Part shown: piece after piece, positions 32,994 to 42,653 of the stretch | Layout: each line of letters begins with the position of its first letter | Position numbering within the stretch: the first letter of the stretch is position 1 | Origin: an uncultured Flavobacteriales bacterium | Lineage (GTDB): Bacteria > Bacteroidota > Bacteroidia > Flavobacteriales_E > Vicingaceae | DNA length: 64,000 nucleotides | Assembly: GCA_905479915.1 (NCBI GenBank) | Contig: CAJQOH010000025.1 | Coordinates: 62,001 to 126,000, forward strand | Direction: 5' to 3' | Made by a program: the position numbers and the translations under genes | Notes under the pieces: model-generated | The model's input: the letters and a program-made list of their open reading frames with translations, nothing else | Database searches by the model: none | What the model was told of the DNA's origin: nothing

Positions 32994-34802
32994 TTACGCT
33001 GTTTCTAGGGTAGGTAGTGAAATTTGAGCAACAACTTCTTTAAATTGTTGTAATTCTTCAACAAATTTAGTTTTAATTGTTTCGGATTCCTCTTTCATTT
33101 CTCCCACTAAATTTTCATAATATTCAATCCCAGAATTAAGATTTGCTTTAAACCCTTCAAAGTATTTTACTTTTTTAGCATTTAAAGTTTCCATAGACTC
33201 TTCTATTTCTTTATTTAAATAGTCGATATACATTCCTAACTCCTTAATAAACATGTGTGGACGGTAAGTATCGTTCAACACGTCATTTTTTGCATAAATA
33301 TGGTCAACCATTTCATGTAACGTAGACTCTTTAGAAAAATAAGCCATGTTTGGTCCTGGACATAAAGAAACACCTGTTCCGTCTGACCTTTTCAATAAGT
33401 CATTTTCGGAATAAGCAGTCATAACTAATCCAGCACAAATACATGATTTTACTGTTATTTTGTCGTAAGCTTTTTGATGCGCTTCTTTATCAAGATTTTT
33501 CGCTTCTAATTCTGCAATCTTCAATTTCTGATATTGCTTAGATGCCAAACAAATTGGTTTGTCTGTAAACTCTGTATTGTAAATCTTCAAAAATTGGCTT
33601 GGGCAAGTACTTCCTGGTTTTCCTGCAGCAATGTTTGCGTCTTTTTCAGCATCTTTTGTATTTCCTTTAACAGAATTAAAAGGAACACCAATAGGAGAAA
33701 TGTCACTTAAATAAAGCTCATCCGTTCCTGATTCAGAAAGAATTTTAAATGAATTTGCATCAATATTTATCGCTTCAGGCACCAATAAAAAAGGTGTTCC
33801 CCAACCCACAATATCAATATCATAATTGTTTAAAAACAAATTGTGCTCATTAGCAGTTCCCACACCTCCTTGGGCTGTTACCCACATTGGTAAAGGTTTG
33901 GAAAGACTTTTTCTATCCATCCCTACTAAAGCTTCATTGAGTACTTCATGTACTTGCTCAATTAGTTCTTGCTTCTTTTGTTTAAATTCTTCAAGGATAG
34001 GCCCCATTAAATAACCATCTGTTGCAAAGGCATGACCTCCACAGTTCAAACCAGATTCAATTCTATATTCTGAAACCCAAATTCCTTTTTTCGCTAAAAA
34101 CTTTCCTTGAACTAAAGCAGATCGGTAATCACTTACCTTTAGAATAATTCGCTTCTTGATTTGTTCATTCTCATCTGGAAAAAAAACATCAAAATTAGCC
34201 ACATAACTATATAATCTTGGGCTTAACCCTGCAGACAATACAACCCCTGCATCTAAATCACTATTTGCAAACCCTCTCAATGCTGCATGAGCATCATTCA
34301 TATCTTGAGGCAGTTGTTCTCCTTTTAAAAAGTTAGCTCTATCCAACTTTGTCATTATGTTAACATCAATAGAGCCCTGCTCCATGTTGTCTTTAAGCCA
34401 TTGCTGTATTTTTTCAATAACAGAAACATCACTCTCTGCCATCATTCTTTTGTATTCTTTTTTAAGCTCACTAAAATCAGGAAGCATTTCAAAATACTTC
34501 GACAAATCACTTCCTTTTTCAAAAGATGTATTCTTTAACTCCTGAAATTTATTCTTAACCATCCTGTTCATCAGGTTAAGGTAAAGCGTAATTCTATGAG
34601 CCCTCTTATCAAGGTCATCCTTTGCTACTTCTACAAATGGAATGTTTAATTTTTCACAATAAAACTTTCTCATTCTATCTACCAACAAATCGTCACCCAG
34701 TGAAATCACTGAAGATATCCCAAAGGGAGCAACCTTAAGCGGAGTGTCGATTGTAAAGCCTATTCCCATTACAGGAATTTGGAATGTATGTGTTTTTTTC
34801 AT
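32994..34802 (-). CDS. Unrecognised 602-residue protein, possible TIM-barrel (NMO/glutamate-synthase-like) with conserved-looking cysteines
   Basis: 602 residues, no signal peptide or membrane segment, starting MKKTHTFQIPVMGIGFTIDT. The middle (about 240-350) has GLNCGGHAFATDGYLMGP and LPMWVTAQGGVGTANEHNLF, then DIVGWGTPFLLVPEA. This reads like the phosphate-binding loops of FMN TIM barrels such as nitronate monooxygenases. The C-terminal third has Cys in STCPSQ, PICLASK, SCICAGL and LCPGPN, which could bind an Fe-S cluster or other metal. The last 90 residues are coiled-coil-like. It is a single gene with its own terminator. The function is not known; the TIM-barrel idea is an inference from short motifs. 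Confidence 0.7.
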   Translation of the reverse strand: MKKTHTFQIPVMGIGFTIDTPLKVAPFGISSVISLGDDLLVDRMRKFYCEKLNIPFVEVAKDDLDKRAHRITLYLNLMNRMVKNKFQELKNTSFEKGSDLSKYFEMLPDFSELKKEYKRMMAESDVSVIEKIQQWLKDNMEQGSIDVNIMTKLDRANFLKGEQLPQDMNDAHAALRGFANSDLDAGVVLSAGLSPRLYSYVANFDVFFPDENEQIKKRIILKVSDYRSALVQGKFLAKKGIWVSEYRIESGLNCGGHAFATDGYLMGPILEEFKQKKQELIEQVHEVLNEALVGMDRKSLSKPLPMWVTAQGGVGTANEHNLFLNNYDIDIVGWGTPFLLVPEAINIDANSFKILSESGTDELYLSDISPIGVPFNSVKGNTKDAEKDANIAAGKPGSTCPSQFLKIYNTEFTDKPICLASKQYQKLKIAELEAKNLDKEAHQKAYDKITVKSCICAGLVMTAYSENDLLKRSDGTGVSLCPGPNMAYFSKESTLHEMVDHIYAKNDVLNDTYRPHMFIKELGMYIDYLNKEIEESMETLNAKKVKYFEGFKANLNSGIEYYENLVGEMKEESETIKTKFVEELQQFKEVVAQISLPTLETA

Positions 34803-34963
34803 GCTCTTTTATGTCAGATAAAAAAATACTGTCGGCAAATATAAACAACTTAAATGATTCCTTATCGCAGTTTTTAACTAAATGTTAGTTATCAATCCTA
34901 ATCTTTGTGCGGTTTTTATCGCTGTTTTTTCGTATATTATCATCATATAATTTAGCTAATTAG

Positions 34964-34971
34964 TATATTTG
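34964..34971 (+). promoter_or_regulatory. Candidate -7 box for the 34994-42653 operon
   Basis: TATATTTG, matching TAnnTTTG, 22 bases before the ATG at 34994. No clear -33 element is seen. Confidence 0.45.
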
Positions 34972-34993
34972 GCAAATCTAATTTAAAGTAAAT

Positions 34994-36697
34994 ATGAAAA
35001 AAATAGTTTTAAGTTTTGTTGTAGCTTCATTGAGTTTATTAGTTGCTTGTGGTGATCAGGAACAATCAGGAACAACAAATGATCCTCAAAATACAAATAG
35101 TGCATCTAGCGCTTGTTTAGATTTTGCAATCGCAGAAAAATACAACACGCTAGACCCTCTTAAGGTTACCAGTATTACTGCTTTTCATATTACAAGTCAA
35201 GTTTATGAGCCACTTCTTCGCTTCAATGAAAAAGACTTATCACTTCAACCACTAATTGCAGATTCTTGGGTAATTAGTGATGACAACTTGGTTTATACAT
35301 TCGCCCTAAAAAGAGGAGTTTTTTTTCATGACAACCCTTGCTTTAAAGATGGTAAAGGAAGAGAGTTAAAAGCCTCTGATGTAGTTTATACCTTCAAAAG
35401 AATTTATTCTGAAAAAACGAGTTATGGATACAGCTTATTTAAAGGTATTTTAAAAGGTGCAGAAGATTATGCAGAAGGTGAAATTGTTGGATTAAAAGCA
35501 ATAGATGATTATAATGTTGAATTTACACTGAACAAACCATCTTCTTTATTTCTTAATATTTTAGCTGCTGTTAATTCTGCCATTATTCCTAAAGAAGCTG
35601 TAGACGCTGGAGCCTTTGTTGGTTCTGGGCCTTTTACCTATAGCAAAGAAGATGACACTGAGCAGGCAATCAAATTAATAAGAAATCCTAACTACCACCT
35701 TTCTGATAAGCAAGGAAACAAACTTCCATATATTGAAGCTGTTGCCTACAACTATGCTAAATCTGGACAGGCTCAATTGGATTTATTTATGGATGATAAG
35801 TTAGATATTATAACAGGTATACCTCCTGAATCAATTAAAGATATTGTTGAATCTCAAATTTCAGATTTCCAAGATAAGCCTACTAAATATGTGTTAGGAA
35901 GGTATCCAGAAATCATGACATCTTACCTATCACTAAATACTGCAACAGAACCGTTCAACAATATAAAAGTTAGACAGGCTATTGGAATGGCCATTGATAA
36001 AGCAAAAATTGTTGATAATGTTTTAAAGGGTGAAGCTTATGGAGCTGGTGAAAATGGAATCGTTCCTTCTGCAATTAAAGGCTATGATTTTTCTTCTATT
36101 GTAGGGCTAGAAAATAACCTAGACAAAGCAAAGCAATTATTAGCTGATGCAGGTTACCCTGATGGAAAAGGGTTCCCAACGATTACTTTTGCTACAGGAA
36201 AAGGGAATTCTAACCTTAGAGTGGGACTAGAAATTCAAAAACAATTGCAAAGAAACCTAAACATTAACGTAGAAATTTCATCTTTAACAAGAAAAGAATT
36301 GAAAACAATGAACGGAAAATCTGAACTTGACATGGTCTTAACAGGTTGGTTAGGAGAAATTCCGGATCCAGTTACATTCTTATCTTTATTCTATGGAGAC
36401 AATGTTCCAAGCTCGACAGAAGACCCTTCTTCCCCTAATGAGTCAAGATATCAAAACAAAAAGTTTGATGCACTCTATAATGAAGCACTAACTACCGTTG
36501 ATACACAAAAAAGATATGAATTATGTTTAAGTGCAGACCAAATAATTGCAACTGAAGTTCCTGGTGTACCTTTGTGGTATCATGAAAGTTACCAACTAAT
36601 TCAGTCTGTTGTTAAGGATTATCAACCCAACTCTATGAATATTCAGTATTTAACTTACGTTAAATTAACAGAGCCCACTTCAGAAGCAACTCATTAA
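34994..36697 (+). CDS. ABC transporter substrate-binding lipoprotein, peptide/nickel family 5
   Basis: 567 residues. A lipoprotein signal ends in L-V-A-C (Cys about 19) followed by a Thr/Ser/Asn-rich linker. The SBP_bac_5 fold is clear: YNTLDPLKVTSITAFHITSQVYEPLLRF, then ADSWVISDDNLVYTFALKRGVFFHDNP and SDVVYTFKRI, and PFNNIKVRQAIGMAIDKAKI. Family members bind oligopeptides, nickel chelates or other ligands for import. No ABC permease or ATPase gene is near, so its partner must be elsewhere or it acts differently. It leads a tight gene series, with the MMPL transporter gene 38 bases downstream. Confidence 0.9.
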   Translation: MKKIVLSFVVASLSLLVACGDQEQSGTTNDPQNTNSASSACLDFAIAEKYNTLDPLKVTSITAFHITSQVYEPLLRFNEKDLSLQPLIADSWVISDDNLVYTFALKRGVFFHDNPCFKDGKGRELKASDVVYTFKRIYSEKTSYGYSLFKGILKGAEDYAEGEIVGLKAIDDYNVEFTLNKPSSLFLNILAAVNSAIIPKEAVDAGAFVGSGPFTYSKEDDTEQAIKLIRNPNYHLSDKQGNKLPYIEAVAYNYAKSGQAQLDLFMDDKLDIITGIPPESIKDIVESQISDFQDKPTKYVLGRYPEIMTSYLSLNTATEPFNNIKVRQAIGMAIDKAKIVDNVLKGEAYGAGENGIVPSAIKGYDFSSIVGLENNLDKAKQLLADAGYPDGKGFPTITFATGKGNSNLRVGLEIQKQLQRNLNINVEISSLTRKELKTMNGKSELDMVLTGWLGEIPDPVTFLSLFYGDNVPSSTEDPSSPNESRYQNKKFDALYNEALTTVDTQKRYELCLSADQIIATEVPGVPLWYHESYQLIQSVVKDYQPNSMNIQYLTYVKLTEPTSEATH

Positions 36698-36735
36698 TCC
36701 TTTCTTGAATATAATACTAAAGAAAGTGCTGTTGT

Positions 36736-39192
36736 ATGTGGTTTAAATTCTCCAGGGTAATTCTAAGAAATCGGCTATTAATTCTAATTGTATTAGGATT
36801 AATAACTCTTTTCATGGCTTATCGTGTTCAATTTGTGAGTATGAGTTATCAGCTCGCCCAAATGCTTCCAAAATCAGATAGCACCTTTATTGAATACCAA
36901 GACTTCAGATCTACATTTGGAAAAGACGGAAGCATTGTTGTAGTTGGAGTTAATGACGACAAGCTGTTTAAATTAGAAAACTTTAACGAATGGTATAAGC
37001 TTACCCATAACATCAAAAACATACAGGTTGACTTTAATGTTAATGGAAAAGATACTGTTGTTAACGGGGTAACAGAAGCATTATCTCTTGCAAATTCTTA
37101 CACCTTAGTAAAAAACAAAGCCGAAAAACGTTTTGATTTTGAACAAATCGTAAAGCACAACCCAAAAACGCAAACCGAATTAGATAGTATAAAAAAAGTA
37201 TTGCAAAGTCAGCCATTCTATAAAGGCTATTTATATTTAGATTCTTCTGCAACCACACTAATCGCAATTACTCTCGACACTAACGTTTTAGATTCAAAAT
37301 ATAGAAATGAGCTCTTTGAGAAAATAGATGCTGAAGTCTTGGCCTTTCATGAAAAAACAGGGATAAAAGTCCACAAATCAGGATTACCTTATATTAGAGC
37401 CAACTCTACCACAAAAGTAAAAGATGAAATTTTAATCTTCTTAGCGCTTTCTGTCTTTATAACATCTCTTATTCTTTATTTGTTCTTTAGGTCTTTTAAA
37501 GCTACCATATACTGTATGCTTGTTGTTATTGTTGGCGTTATTTGGTCAGTCGGAATTCAATCCCTATTTGGCTATAAAGTGACAATTCTTACAGGCTTAA
37601 TCCCGCCTTTAATTATTGTTATAGGAATTCCCAATTGCATTTTCTTACTAAACAAATACCATTCGGAATACAAAAACCATGGCAATCAAATTAAAGCGTT
37701 AAGTAGAGTTATCCAAAAAATAGGAAATGCAATATTCTTAACAAATACAACAACCTCTCTTGGGTTTGCTACTTTTATTTTTACCAAAAGTGCCATTTTA
37801 ATAGAGTTTGGAATATTAGCTGCTATAGATATTTTTATTGTTTTCGTTTTATCAATACTTATTATCCCTATCATTTTTAGCTTTTTAAAAGCTCCAAAAG
37901 AACGACACACAAGGCATTTAGAAAATAAGCTAATGGTTAAAATTGTTGGCCTGCTAGAATACTTAGTTAAGTACCAACGAAAAGCAGTATATATAACTAC
38001 AATTATTGTTGTTGGATTAAGCATCTACGGTGTTTCATTAATTACCACTACAGGAAACATTATAGATGATTTACCAAAAAACGACCCAATAGTAGAAGAT
38101 CTTAAGTTTTTTGAAACAAACTTTAATGGTGTTATGCCTTTTGAAATTGTTATTGATACCAAAAAGAAAAATGGTGTTTTTGCGAACAACGGAAAGACAT
38201 TGTATAAAATTCAAAAATTACAAAGAGAACTTTCAGATTATAAAGAATTTTCTAAACCTCTATCTATAACTGAAGCAATAAAATTTAGCTATCAAGCATA
38301 CAAAAAAGGCAATCCGAAATTTTATATTTTACCCCCCGCATCAGAACTAAAAAAATTAAAAAAGTACGTAAAAAGCGATTCCCGTAAAAACAACTTTTCA
38401 TCCTTTATAGATAAAGAAAATCAAATTACTCGAGTAAGCTTTCAAATGGCTGATGTTGGCACAAAAGAAATGGACGTTTTACTAAGTGAAATTCGCCCAA
38501 AAATAGATGCTATTTTCCCAACGAATGAATATGATGTTAGCCTCACAGGTACAAGTGTTGTGTTTTTAAAAGGAACAAACTACCTTGTAGAAAACTTATT
38601 GACAAGCTTAACCCTTGCGATTATTTTAATAGCATCTCTAATGTCAATACTATTCTCTTCGGTTAGAATGGTATTGGTTTCTCTAGTCCCTAACTTGCTT
38701 CCACTGTTAATTACTGCGGGACTAATGGGGTTTTTCGGCATTCCTATTAAACCCTCTACTATTTTAATTTTTAGCATTGCTTTTGGAATTTCTGTAGATG
38801 ACACCATTCACTTTTTGGCTAAATATAGACAAGAGCTGAAGCACCAGCAATGGAATATTAAAGAAGCTGTTTATCTAGCGTTACAAGAAACAGGAGTAAG
38901 TATGATTTACACTTCCATTATTTTATTTTTTGGTTTTGGAGTATTCACTGTTTCTAGTTTTGGAGGAACTATTGCTCTCGGGTTATTGGTTTCTGTTACG
39001 TTAATATTTGCTATGCTAGCAGATTTAGTATTACTCCCGTCATTATTATTATCTTTAGACAAAGCATTAACAACAAAAGCGTTTAAAAAAGAACCTCTAA
39101 TTGAAATACTAGACGAAGAAGAAGACATTAATTTAGACCAATTAGAAGTAAAACCAATTGCCCACAAAGAATTAAATGAAACTATAAAATAG
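36736..39192 (+). CDS. MMPL/HAE3-type RND transporter
   Basis: 818 residues with two repeated halves, each one TM helix, a periplasmic loop and five further TM helices. The N-terminus LRNRLLILIVLGLITLFMAYRVQF and TM4-6 regions (GLIPPLIIVIGIPNCIFLLNKYHSE; SIAFGISVDDTIHFLAKYRQE) match the MMPL/SSD family that exports lipids and other hydrophobic molecules. The second half keeps the SVDDTIHF acidic pair, while the first half has IGIPNCIFLL instead, so the two halves are not equal. It abuts rmlA with no spacer (39192/39193). A lipid or glycolipid cargo is suggested by the polyprenyl and sugar genes after it, but is not shown. Confidence 0.88.
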   Translation: MWFKFSRVILRNRLLILIVLGLITLFMAYRVQFVSMSYQLAQMLPKSDSTFIEYQDFRSTFGKDGSIVVVGVNDDKLFKLENFNEWYKLTHNIKNIQVDFNVNGKDTVVNGVTEALSLANSYTLVKNKAEKRFDFEQIVKHNPKTQTELDSIKKVLQSQPFYKGYLYLDSSATTLIAITLDTNVLDSKYRNELFEKIDAEVLAFHEKTGIKVHKSGLPYIRANSTTKVKDEILIFLALSVFITSLILYLFFRSFKATIYCMLVVIVGVIWSVGIQSLFGYKVTILTGLIPPLIIVIGIPNCIFLLNKYHSEYKNHGNQIKALSRVIQKIGNAIFLTNTTTSLGFATFIFTKSAILIEFGILAAIDIFIVFVLSILIIPIIFSFLKAPKERHTRHLENKLMVKIVGLLEYLVKYQRKAVYITTIIVVGLSIYGVSLITTTGNIIDDLPKNDPIVEDLKFFETNFNGVMPFEIVIDTKKKNGVFANNGKTLYKIQKLQRELSDYKEFSKPLSITEAIKFSYQAYKKGNPKFYILPPASELKKLKKYVKSDSRKNNFSSFIDKENQITRVSFQMADVGTKEMDVLLSEIRPKIDAIFPTNEYDVSLTGTSVVFLKGTNYLVENLLTSLTLAIILIASLMSILFSSVRMVLVSLVPNLLPLLITAGLMGFFGIPIKPSTILIFSIAFGISVDDTIHFLAKYRQELKHQQWNIKEAVYLALQETGVSMIYTSIILFFGFGVFTVSSFGGTIALGLLVSVTLIFAMLADLVLLPSLLLSLDKALTTKAFKKEPLIEILDEEEDINLDQLEVKPIAHKELNETIK

Positions 39193-40056
39193 ATGAAAGG
39201 AATTGTATTGGCCGGAGGTTCTGGCACACGTTTACACCCACTAACATTAGCTGTAAGTAAGCAATTAATGCCTATTTATGATAAGCCTATGATTTATTAT
39301 CCCATTTCTATTTTAATGAGCGCAGGGATAAAAGAAATTTTAATTATTACTACACCCGAAGATAGTTCTAGCTTTAAAAAGTTATTAAAAGACGGTTCAC
39401 AATTTGGTTGTAAATTTACTTATGCAATTCAAGAAGTTCCCAATGGCTTAGCACAAGCATTTGTTATAGGAGAAGAATTTATAGGAGATGATAGTGTTGC
39501 CTTAATTTTGGGTGATAACATTTTTTATGGAACAGGTTTAGATTCATTATTAATGGAAAACACAAACTCTGCTGGAGGTGTGGTATTTGCTTACCATGTT
39601 TCAGACCCAGAAAGATATGGCGTTGTTGAATTTGATGAAAATCAAAAAGCAATCTCTATTGAGGAAAAACCAGACAATCCAAAATCAAATTACGCAGTAC
39701 CTGGTTTATATTTTTATGACAACAGTGTTATAGAAATTGCTAAAAGTTTGGAGCCAAGTCCAAGGGGAGAGTATGAGATTACTGATATTAACAGTATTTA
39801 TTTAGAAAGAGGGCAATTAAAAGTTGGTGTTTTAGATAGAGGAACTGCCTGGTTAGATACTGGAACCCACGAATCTTTAATGCAAGCATCGCAATATGTT
39901 CAAGTTATTGAAGAAAGACAAGGGTTAAAAATTGGTTGTTTAGAAGAAATTGCCTTTAAAAAAGGTTTTATAAATAAAGATGAATTACTTGCTTTAGCAA
40001 AACCATTAGTTAAAAGTGGTTATGGAAATTATTTAATAGAGATTATAAATGAGTGA
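39193..40056 (+). CDS. rfbA: Glucose-1-phosphate thymidylyltransferase
   Basis: 287 residues. The nucleotidyltransferase signature [18 protein letters not shown] starts the protein, followed by [22 protein letters not shown], and [21 protein letters not shown]; the length equals that of typical RmlA enzymes. It makes dTDP-glucose from dTTP and glucose-1-phosphate, the first step toward dTDP-rhamnose and other dTDP-sugars. The other rml genes are not adjacent. It starts on the base after the MMPL stop and overlaps the next gene by eight bases. Confidence 0.94.
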   Translation: MKGIVLAGGSGTRLHPLTLAVSKQLMPIYDKPMIYYPISILMSAGIKEILIITTPEDSSSFKKLLKDGSQFGCKFTYAIQEVPNGLAQAFVIGEEFIGDDSVALILGDNIFYGTGLDSLLMENTNSAGGVVFAYHVSDPERYGVVEFDENQKAISIEEKPDNPKSNYAVPGLYFYDNSVIEIAKSLEPSPRGEYEITDINSIYLERGQLKVGVLDRGTAWLDTGTHESLMQASQYVQVIEERQGLKIGCLEEIAFKKGFINKDELLALAKPLVKSGYGNYLIEIINE

Positions 40057-40993
40057 TAAAACAAACATATTAGTAACAGGTGGTGCTGGAAATGTTGGAA
40101 GTGCTTTAGTTGAAACTTTAATTAATGATGCCAATAATTTTGTTGTAGTTGTCGATAATTTACAAACAGGATCTAGAGAAAAAATCCCTCAAGCAAAACA
40201 CAACAATCTAAAGTTTATACAGTGCGATGTGAATATCGAAGATGAAATAACAAGTGTATTTCATACATTTTCTTTTGATTATGTTTTCCATTATGCAGCT
40301 TTAGTAGGTGTTAAAAGAACTTTAGAAAATCCAGTAAGTGTTTTGGATGATATTGACGGTATCAAAAACGTTTTAAACCTATCTAAAAACACTGGTGTTA
40401 AAAGAATTATTTATTCATCATCTTCAGAAGTATACGGAGAGCCTGTTGAATACCCTCAACACGAAGAAACAACTCCCTTGAATTCTCGTTTGCCTTATGC
40501 TATTGTTAAAAACATTGGGGAAGCTTTTTTAAAATCTTACCAACAAGAATTTGGTTTAGACTATACTATTTTTAGATTTTTTAATACCTACGGGCCTAAA
40601 CAAGCTAAAGATTTTGTGATCTCGAAATTTATTAATGCTGCATTAAAAAATGAAGACATTACCATTTATGGAGATGGTTCTCAAACAAGAACATTCTGTT
40701 ATGTCGAGAATAATATTAATGCTAGTATTGCAGCTGCATTTAATGAGGTTGGTAAAAACAGAACCATCAACATTGGAAATAATGTTGAAACTGCTGTTTT
40801 AGATTTAGCAAAATTAATCATCAAGTTAACAGATTCAAAGTCTGAAATTAAACACTTGCCCGCTCTTAAAGAAGGAGACATGACGAGAAGACAGCCTGAT
40901 ATTACTGTTATGAAAAGCCTATTAAATCAAGAGATATATTCTTTAGAAGAAGGATTAAAAAAAGTACTTGAAGACACCTCTTTTATTGTTTAA
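40049..40993 (+). CDS. NAD-dependent epimerase/dehydratase (extended SDR)
   Basis: 314 residues. The Rossmann NAD-binding motif is [12 protein letters not shown] near the N-terminus; the catalytic set is the SSSEVYGEP segment plus [10 protein letters not shown] with the Tyr-x-x-x-Lys pair. NTYGPKQ and [11 protein letters not shown] match UDP/dTDP-sugar epimerases and UDP-glucuronate decarboxylases. It acts on a nucleotide sugar, most likely a 4-epimerase or decarboxylase, but the substrate is not fixed by sequence. It overlaps rfbA and precedes the prenyl synthase by six bases. Confidence 0.88.
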   Translation: MSDKTNILVTGGAGNVGSALVETLINDANNFVVVVDNLQTGSREKIPQAKHNNLKFIQCDVNIEDEITSVFHTFSFDYVFHYAALVGVKRTLENPVSVLDDIDGIKNVLNLSKNTGVKRIIYSSSSEVYGEPVEYPQHEETTPLNSRLPYAIVKNIGEAFLKSYQQEFGLDYTIFRFFNTYGPKQAKDFVISKFINAALKNEDITIYGDGSQTRTFCYVENNINASIAAAFNEVGKNRTINIGNNVETAVLDLAKLIIKLTDSKSEIKHLPALKEGDMTRRQPDITVMKSLLNQEIYSLEEGLKKVLEDTSFIV

Positions 40994-40999
40994 ATCAAA

Positions 41000-41974
41000 A
41001 TGCAAAAAATCATCGGTTATATCTCTGTTATTGAGGATGCTTTAAAAGCAACTACTCAAAAAACAGAACCATCAACATTATATGAGCCTATAACCTACAC
41101 CTTAAACTTAGGAGGAAAAAGAATCAGGCCCGCACTATTGTTGCTCGCAAATAATTTATTTGGCGGACAAGATGAGGATGCCTTAAACGCTGCTTTAGCA
41201 ATAGAAGTTTTTCACAATTTCACCTTAGTTCATGACGACATTATGGATGACGCTCCTTTAAGAAGAGGAAAGGATTCTGTTTATAAAAAATGGGGAAGCA
41301 ATGTTGCAATCTTATCTGGAGATGTAATGCTCATGCATGCCATGCAGCTACTTAACAAAAAAGATCACCCTCATTTACACAACGTGTTAACGCTATTTAA
41401 CACTACAGCCATAGAGGTTTGTGAAGGTCAACAAATGGATATGGACTTTGAAACATCATCAACAGTGTGTATTGATGATTACTTAAAAATGATTGAATTA
41501 AAAACAGCTGTTCTATTGGCTGCTAGCCTAAAAATAGGTGCTGTTTTAGCAGAGGCTTCTGAAGAAAATGCCAAACACATTTACGAGTTTGGTAGAAACT
41601 TAGGTATCGCCTTTCAATTAATGGACGATGTACTAGATTTATATGGTGACCCTGATAAGGTTGGTAAACGTGTTGGTGGAGATGTTATTTCAAACAAGAA
41701 AACATACTTGCTACTTAAAGCACAAGAATTAGCAACAGGAAAAACTGCCAAGGACTTGGAATTCTGTTTAAGCTCTAAAGTAATTGATGACAACACCAAG
41801 GTTGAAAGAGTAACAACTATCTTCAACTCCCTAAACATAAAAAAAATAGCAGTTGATGAGATGAACTTGTTTTACAATACTGCCATTTCACATTTAGACA
41901 GTATTGATGCTCCTGCAGACAAAAAACAAGTGTTTGAAAACTTTGCAAAAAGTTTAATGAAAAGAGAGAATTAG
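41000..41974 (+). CDS. Polyprenyl (E)-prenyl diphosphate synthase family
   Basis: 324 residues. Both aspartate-rich motifs are present: DDIMD (residues 79-83, in HDDIMDDAPLRRG) and QLMDDVLDLYGD (about 210-220). GGKRIRPALLLLA provides the IPP-binding Lys/Arg. It condenses IPP onto allylic diphosphates, giving farnesyl, geranylgeranyl or longer chains for quinones or carotenoids; chain length depends on residues before DDxxD (here F-H-N-F-T-L-V), which I do not assign. It lies in the series 34994-42653. Confidence 0.93.
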   Translation: MQKIIGYISVIEDALKATTQKTEPSTLYEPITYTLNLGGKRIRPALLLLANNLFGGQDEDALNAALAIEVFHNFTLVHDDIMDDAPLRRGKDSVYKKWGSNVAILSGDVMLMHAMQLLNKKDHPHLHNVLTLFNTTAIEVCEGQQMDMDFETSSTVCIDDYLKMIELKTAVLLAASLKIGAVLAEASEENAKHIYEFGRNLGIAFQLMDDVLDLYGDPDKVGKRVGGDVISNKKTYLLLKAQELATGKTAKDLEFCLSSKVIDDNTKVERVTTIFNSLNIKKIAVDEMNLFYNTAISHLDSIDAPADKKQVFENFAKSLMKREN

Positions 41975-41976
41975 CA

Positions 41977-42297
41977 TTGAAATTCGAAAAACACATATTC
42001 GTTTGTATTAATGAACGTGCTCCTGGTGCTCCAAGACAAAGCTGCGGAGAAGAAACAGGAGCTGCTATTGCAAAACGATTCAAAGAACTTATTCTAGAAC
42101 ATAAATTAAGAATGAAAGTTCGTGCTCAACGAACAAGTTGTTTTGATATTTGTGAACAAGGCCCAATAGCTGTAGTTTATCCTGAAGGTATTTTTTATAA
42201 GGGGATTAGTGTAAGTGATGTTGATGAAATATTTGAACAGCACATTTTAAACAACGCTCCTGTAGAGCGTTTACAGCTAACTTTTCCTAAAAAATGA
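41977..42297 (+). CDS. Thioredoxin-like [2Fe-2S] ferredoxin
   Basis: 106 residues from a TTG at 41977, the only reasonable start because it is three bases after the prenyl synthase stop and no in-frame ATG precedes it. The four cluster cysteines are Cys10, Cys23, Cys55 and Cys59, spacing C-x12-C-x31-C-x3-C, as in thioredoxin-fold 2Fe-2S ferredoxins (NuoE-like). KHIFVCINERAPGAPRQSCG is the typical start. Its electron partner is unknown. It overlaps the next gene by ATGA. Confidence 0.9.
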   Translation: MKFEKHIFVCINERAPGAPRQSCGEETGAAIAKRFKELILEHKLRMKVRAQRTSCFDICEQGPIAVVYPEGIFYKGISVSDVDEIFEQHILNNAPVERLQLTFPKK

Positions 42298-42653
42298 ATA
42301 TTCCTGCATTAAGCGAATTATCTGCCTATTACAGCCGAACTGATTTACTCGAAAAAGTGGTTGAGCAACTTAAAAAGGATTTCAATTGGTTTAACTTCAC
42401 AATCACTTTTACAGGGAAAAATGAAACCCCTTACCAAGAACTATATGAGCAAATTTTACCGCTAGTTGATGAATTATTAAACGATGACTATCCCAAACTA
42501 ATGGCGATGCTTTACCGCATAGATCTAGACGATGAGCTTTTAAACAGAAAACTCAAAGAGTCTGCACAAGCAGATACTGACGAAGTAATAACGGATCTGA
42601 TTCTTAAAAGAGAATTACAAAAAGTAATTATTCGAGAAATGTATAGTGCTTAA
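42294..42653 (+). CDS. Conserved-type hypothetical protein
   Basis: 119 residues, acidic, cytoplasmic, beginning MNIPALSELSAYYSRTDLLE. It is helical with a conserved-looking YPKLMAMLYRIDLDDELL and a C-terminal LKRELQKVIIREMYSA. I do not name the family. Overlaps at both ends (ATGA with the ferredoxin gene, four bases with the convergent EamA gene) argue that it is a real gene and the last of the operon. Confidence 0.75.
   Translation: MNIPALSELSAYYSRTDLLEKVVEQLKKDFNWFNFTITFTGKNETPYQELYEQILPLVDELLNDDYPKLMAMLYRIDLDDELLNRKLKESAQADTDEVITDLILKRELQKVIIREMYSA

Noticed and set aside
39193-40993. rfbA plus epimerase as a complete rhamnose operon
   Set aside because: rmlB, rmlC and rmlD are not in the window, and the epimerase is not of the RmlB/RmlD type by its motifs, so only a partial sugar pathway can be claimed.
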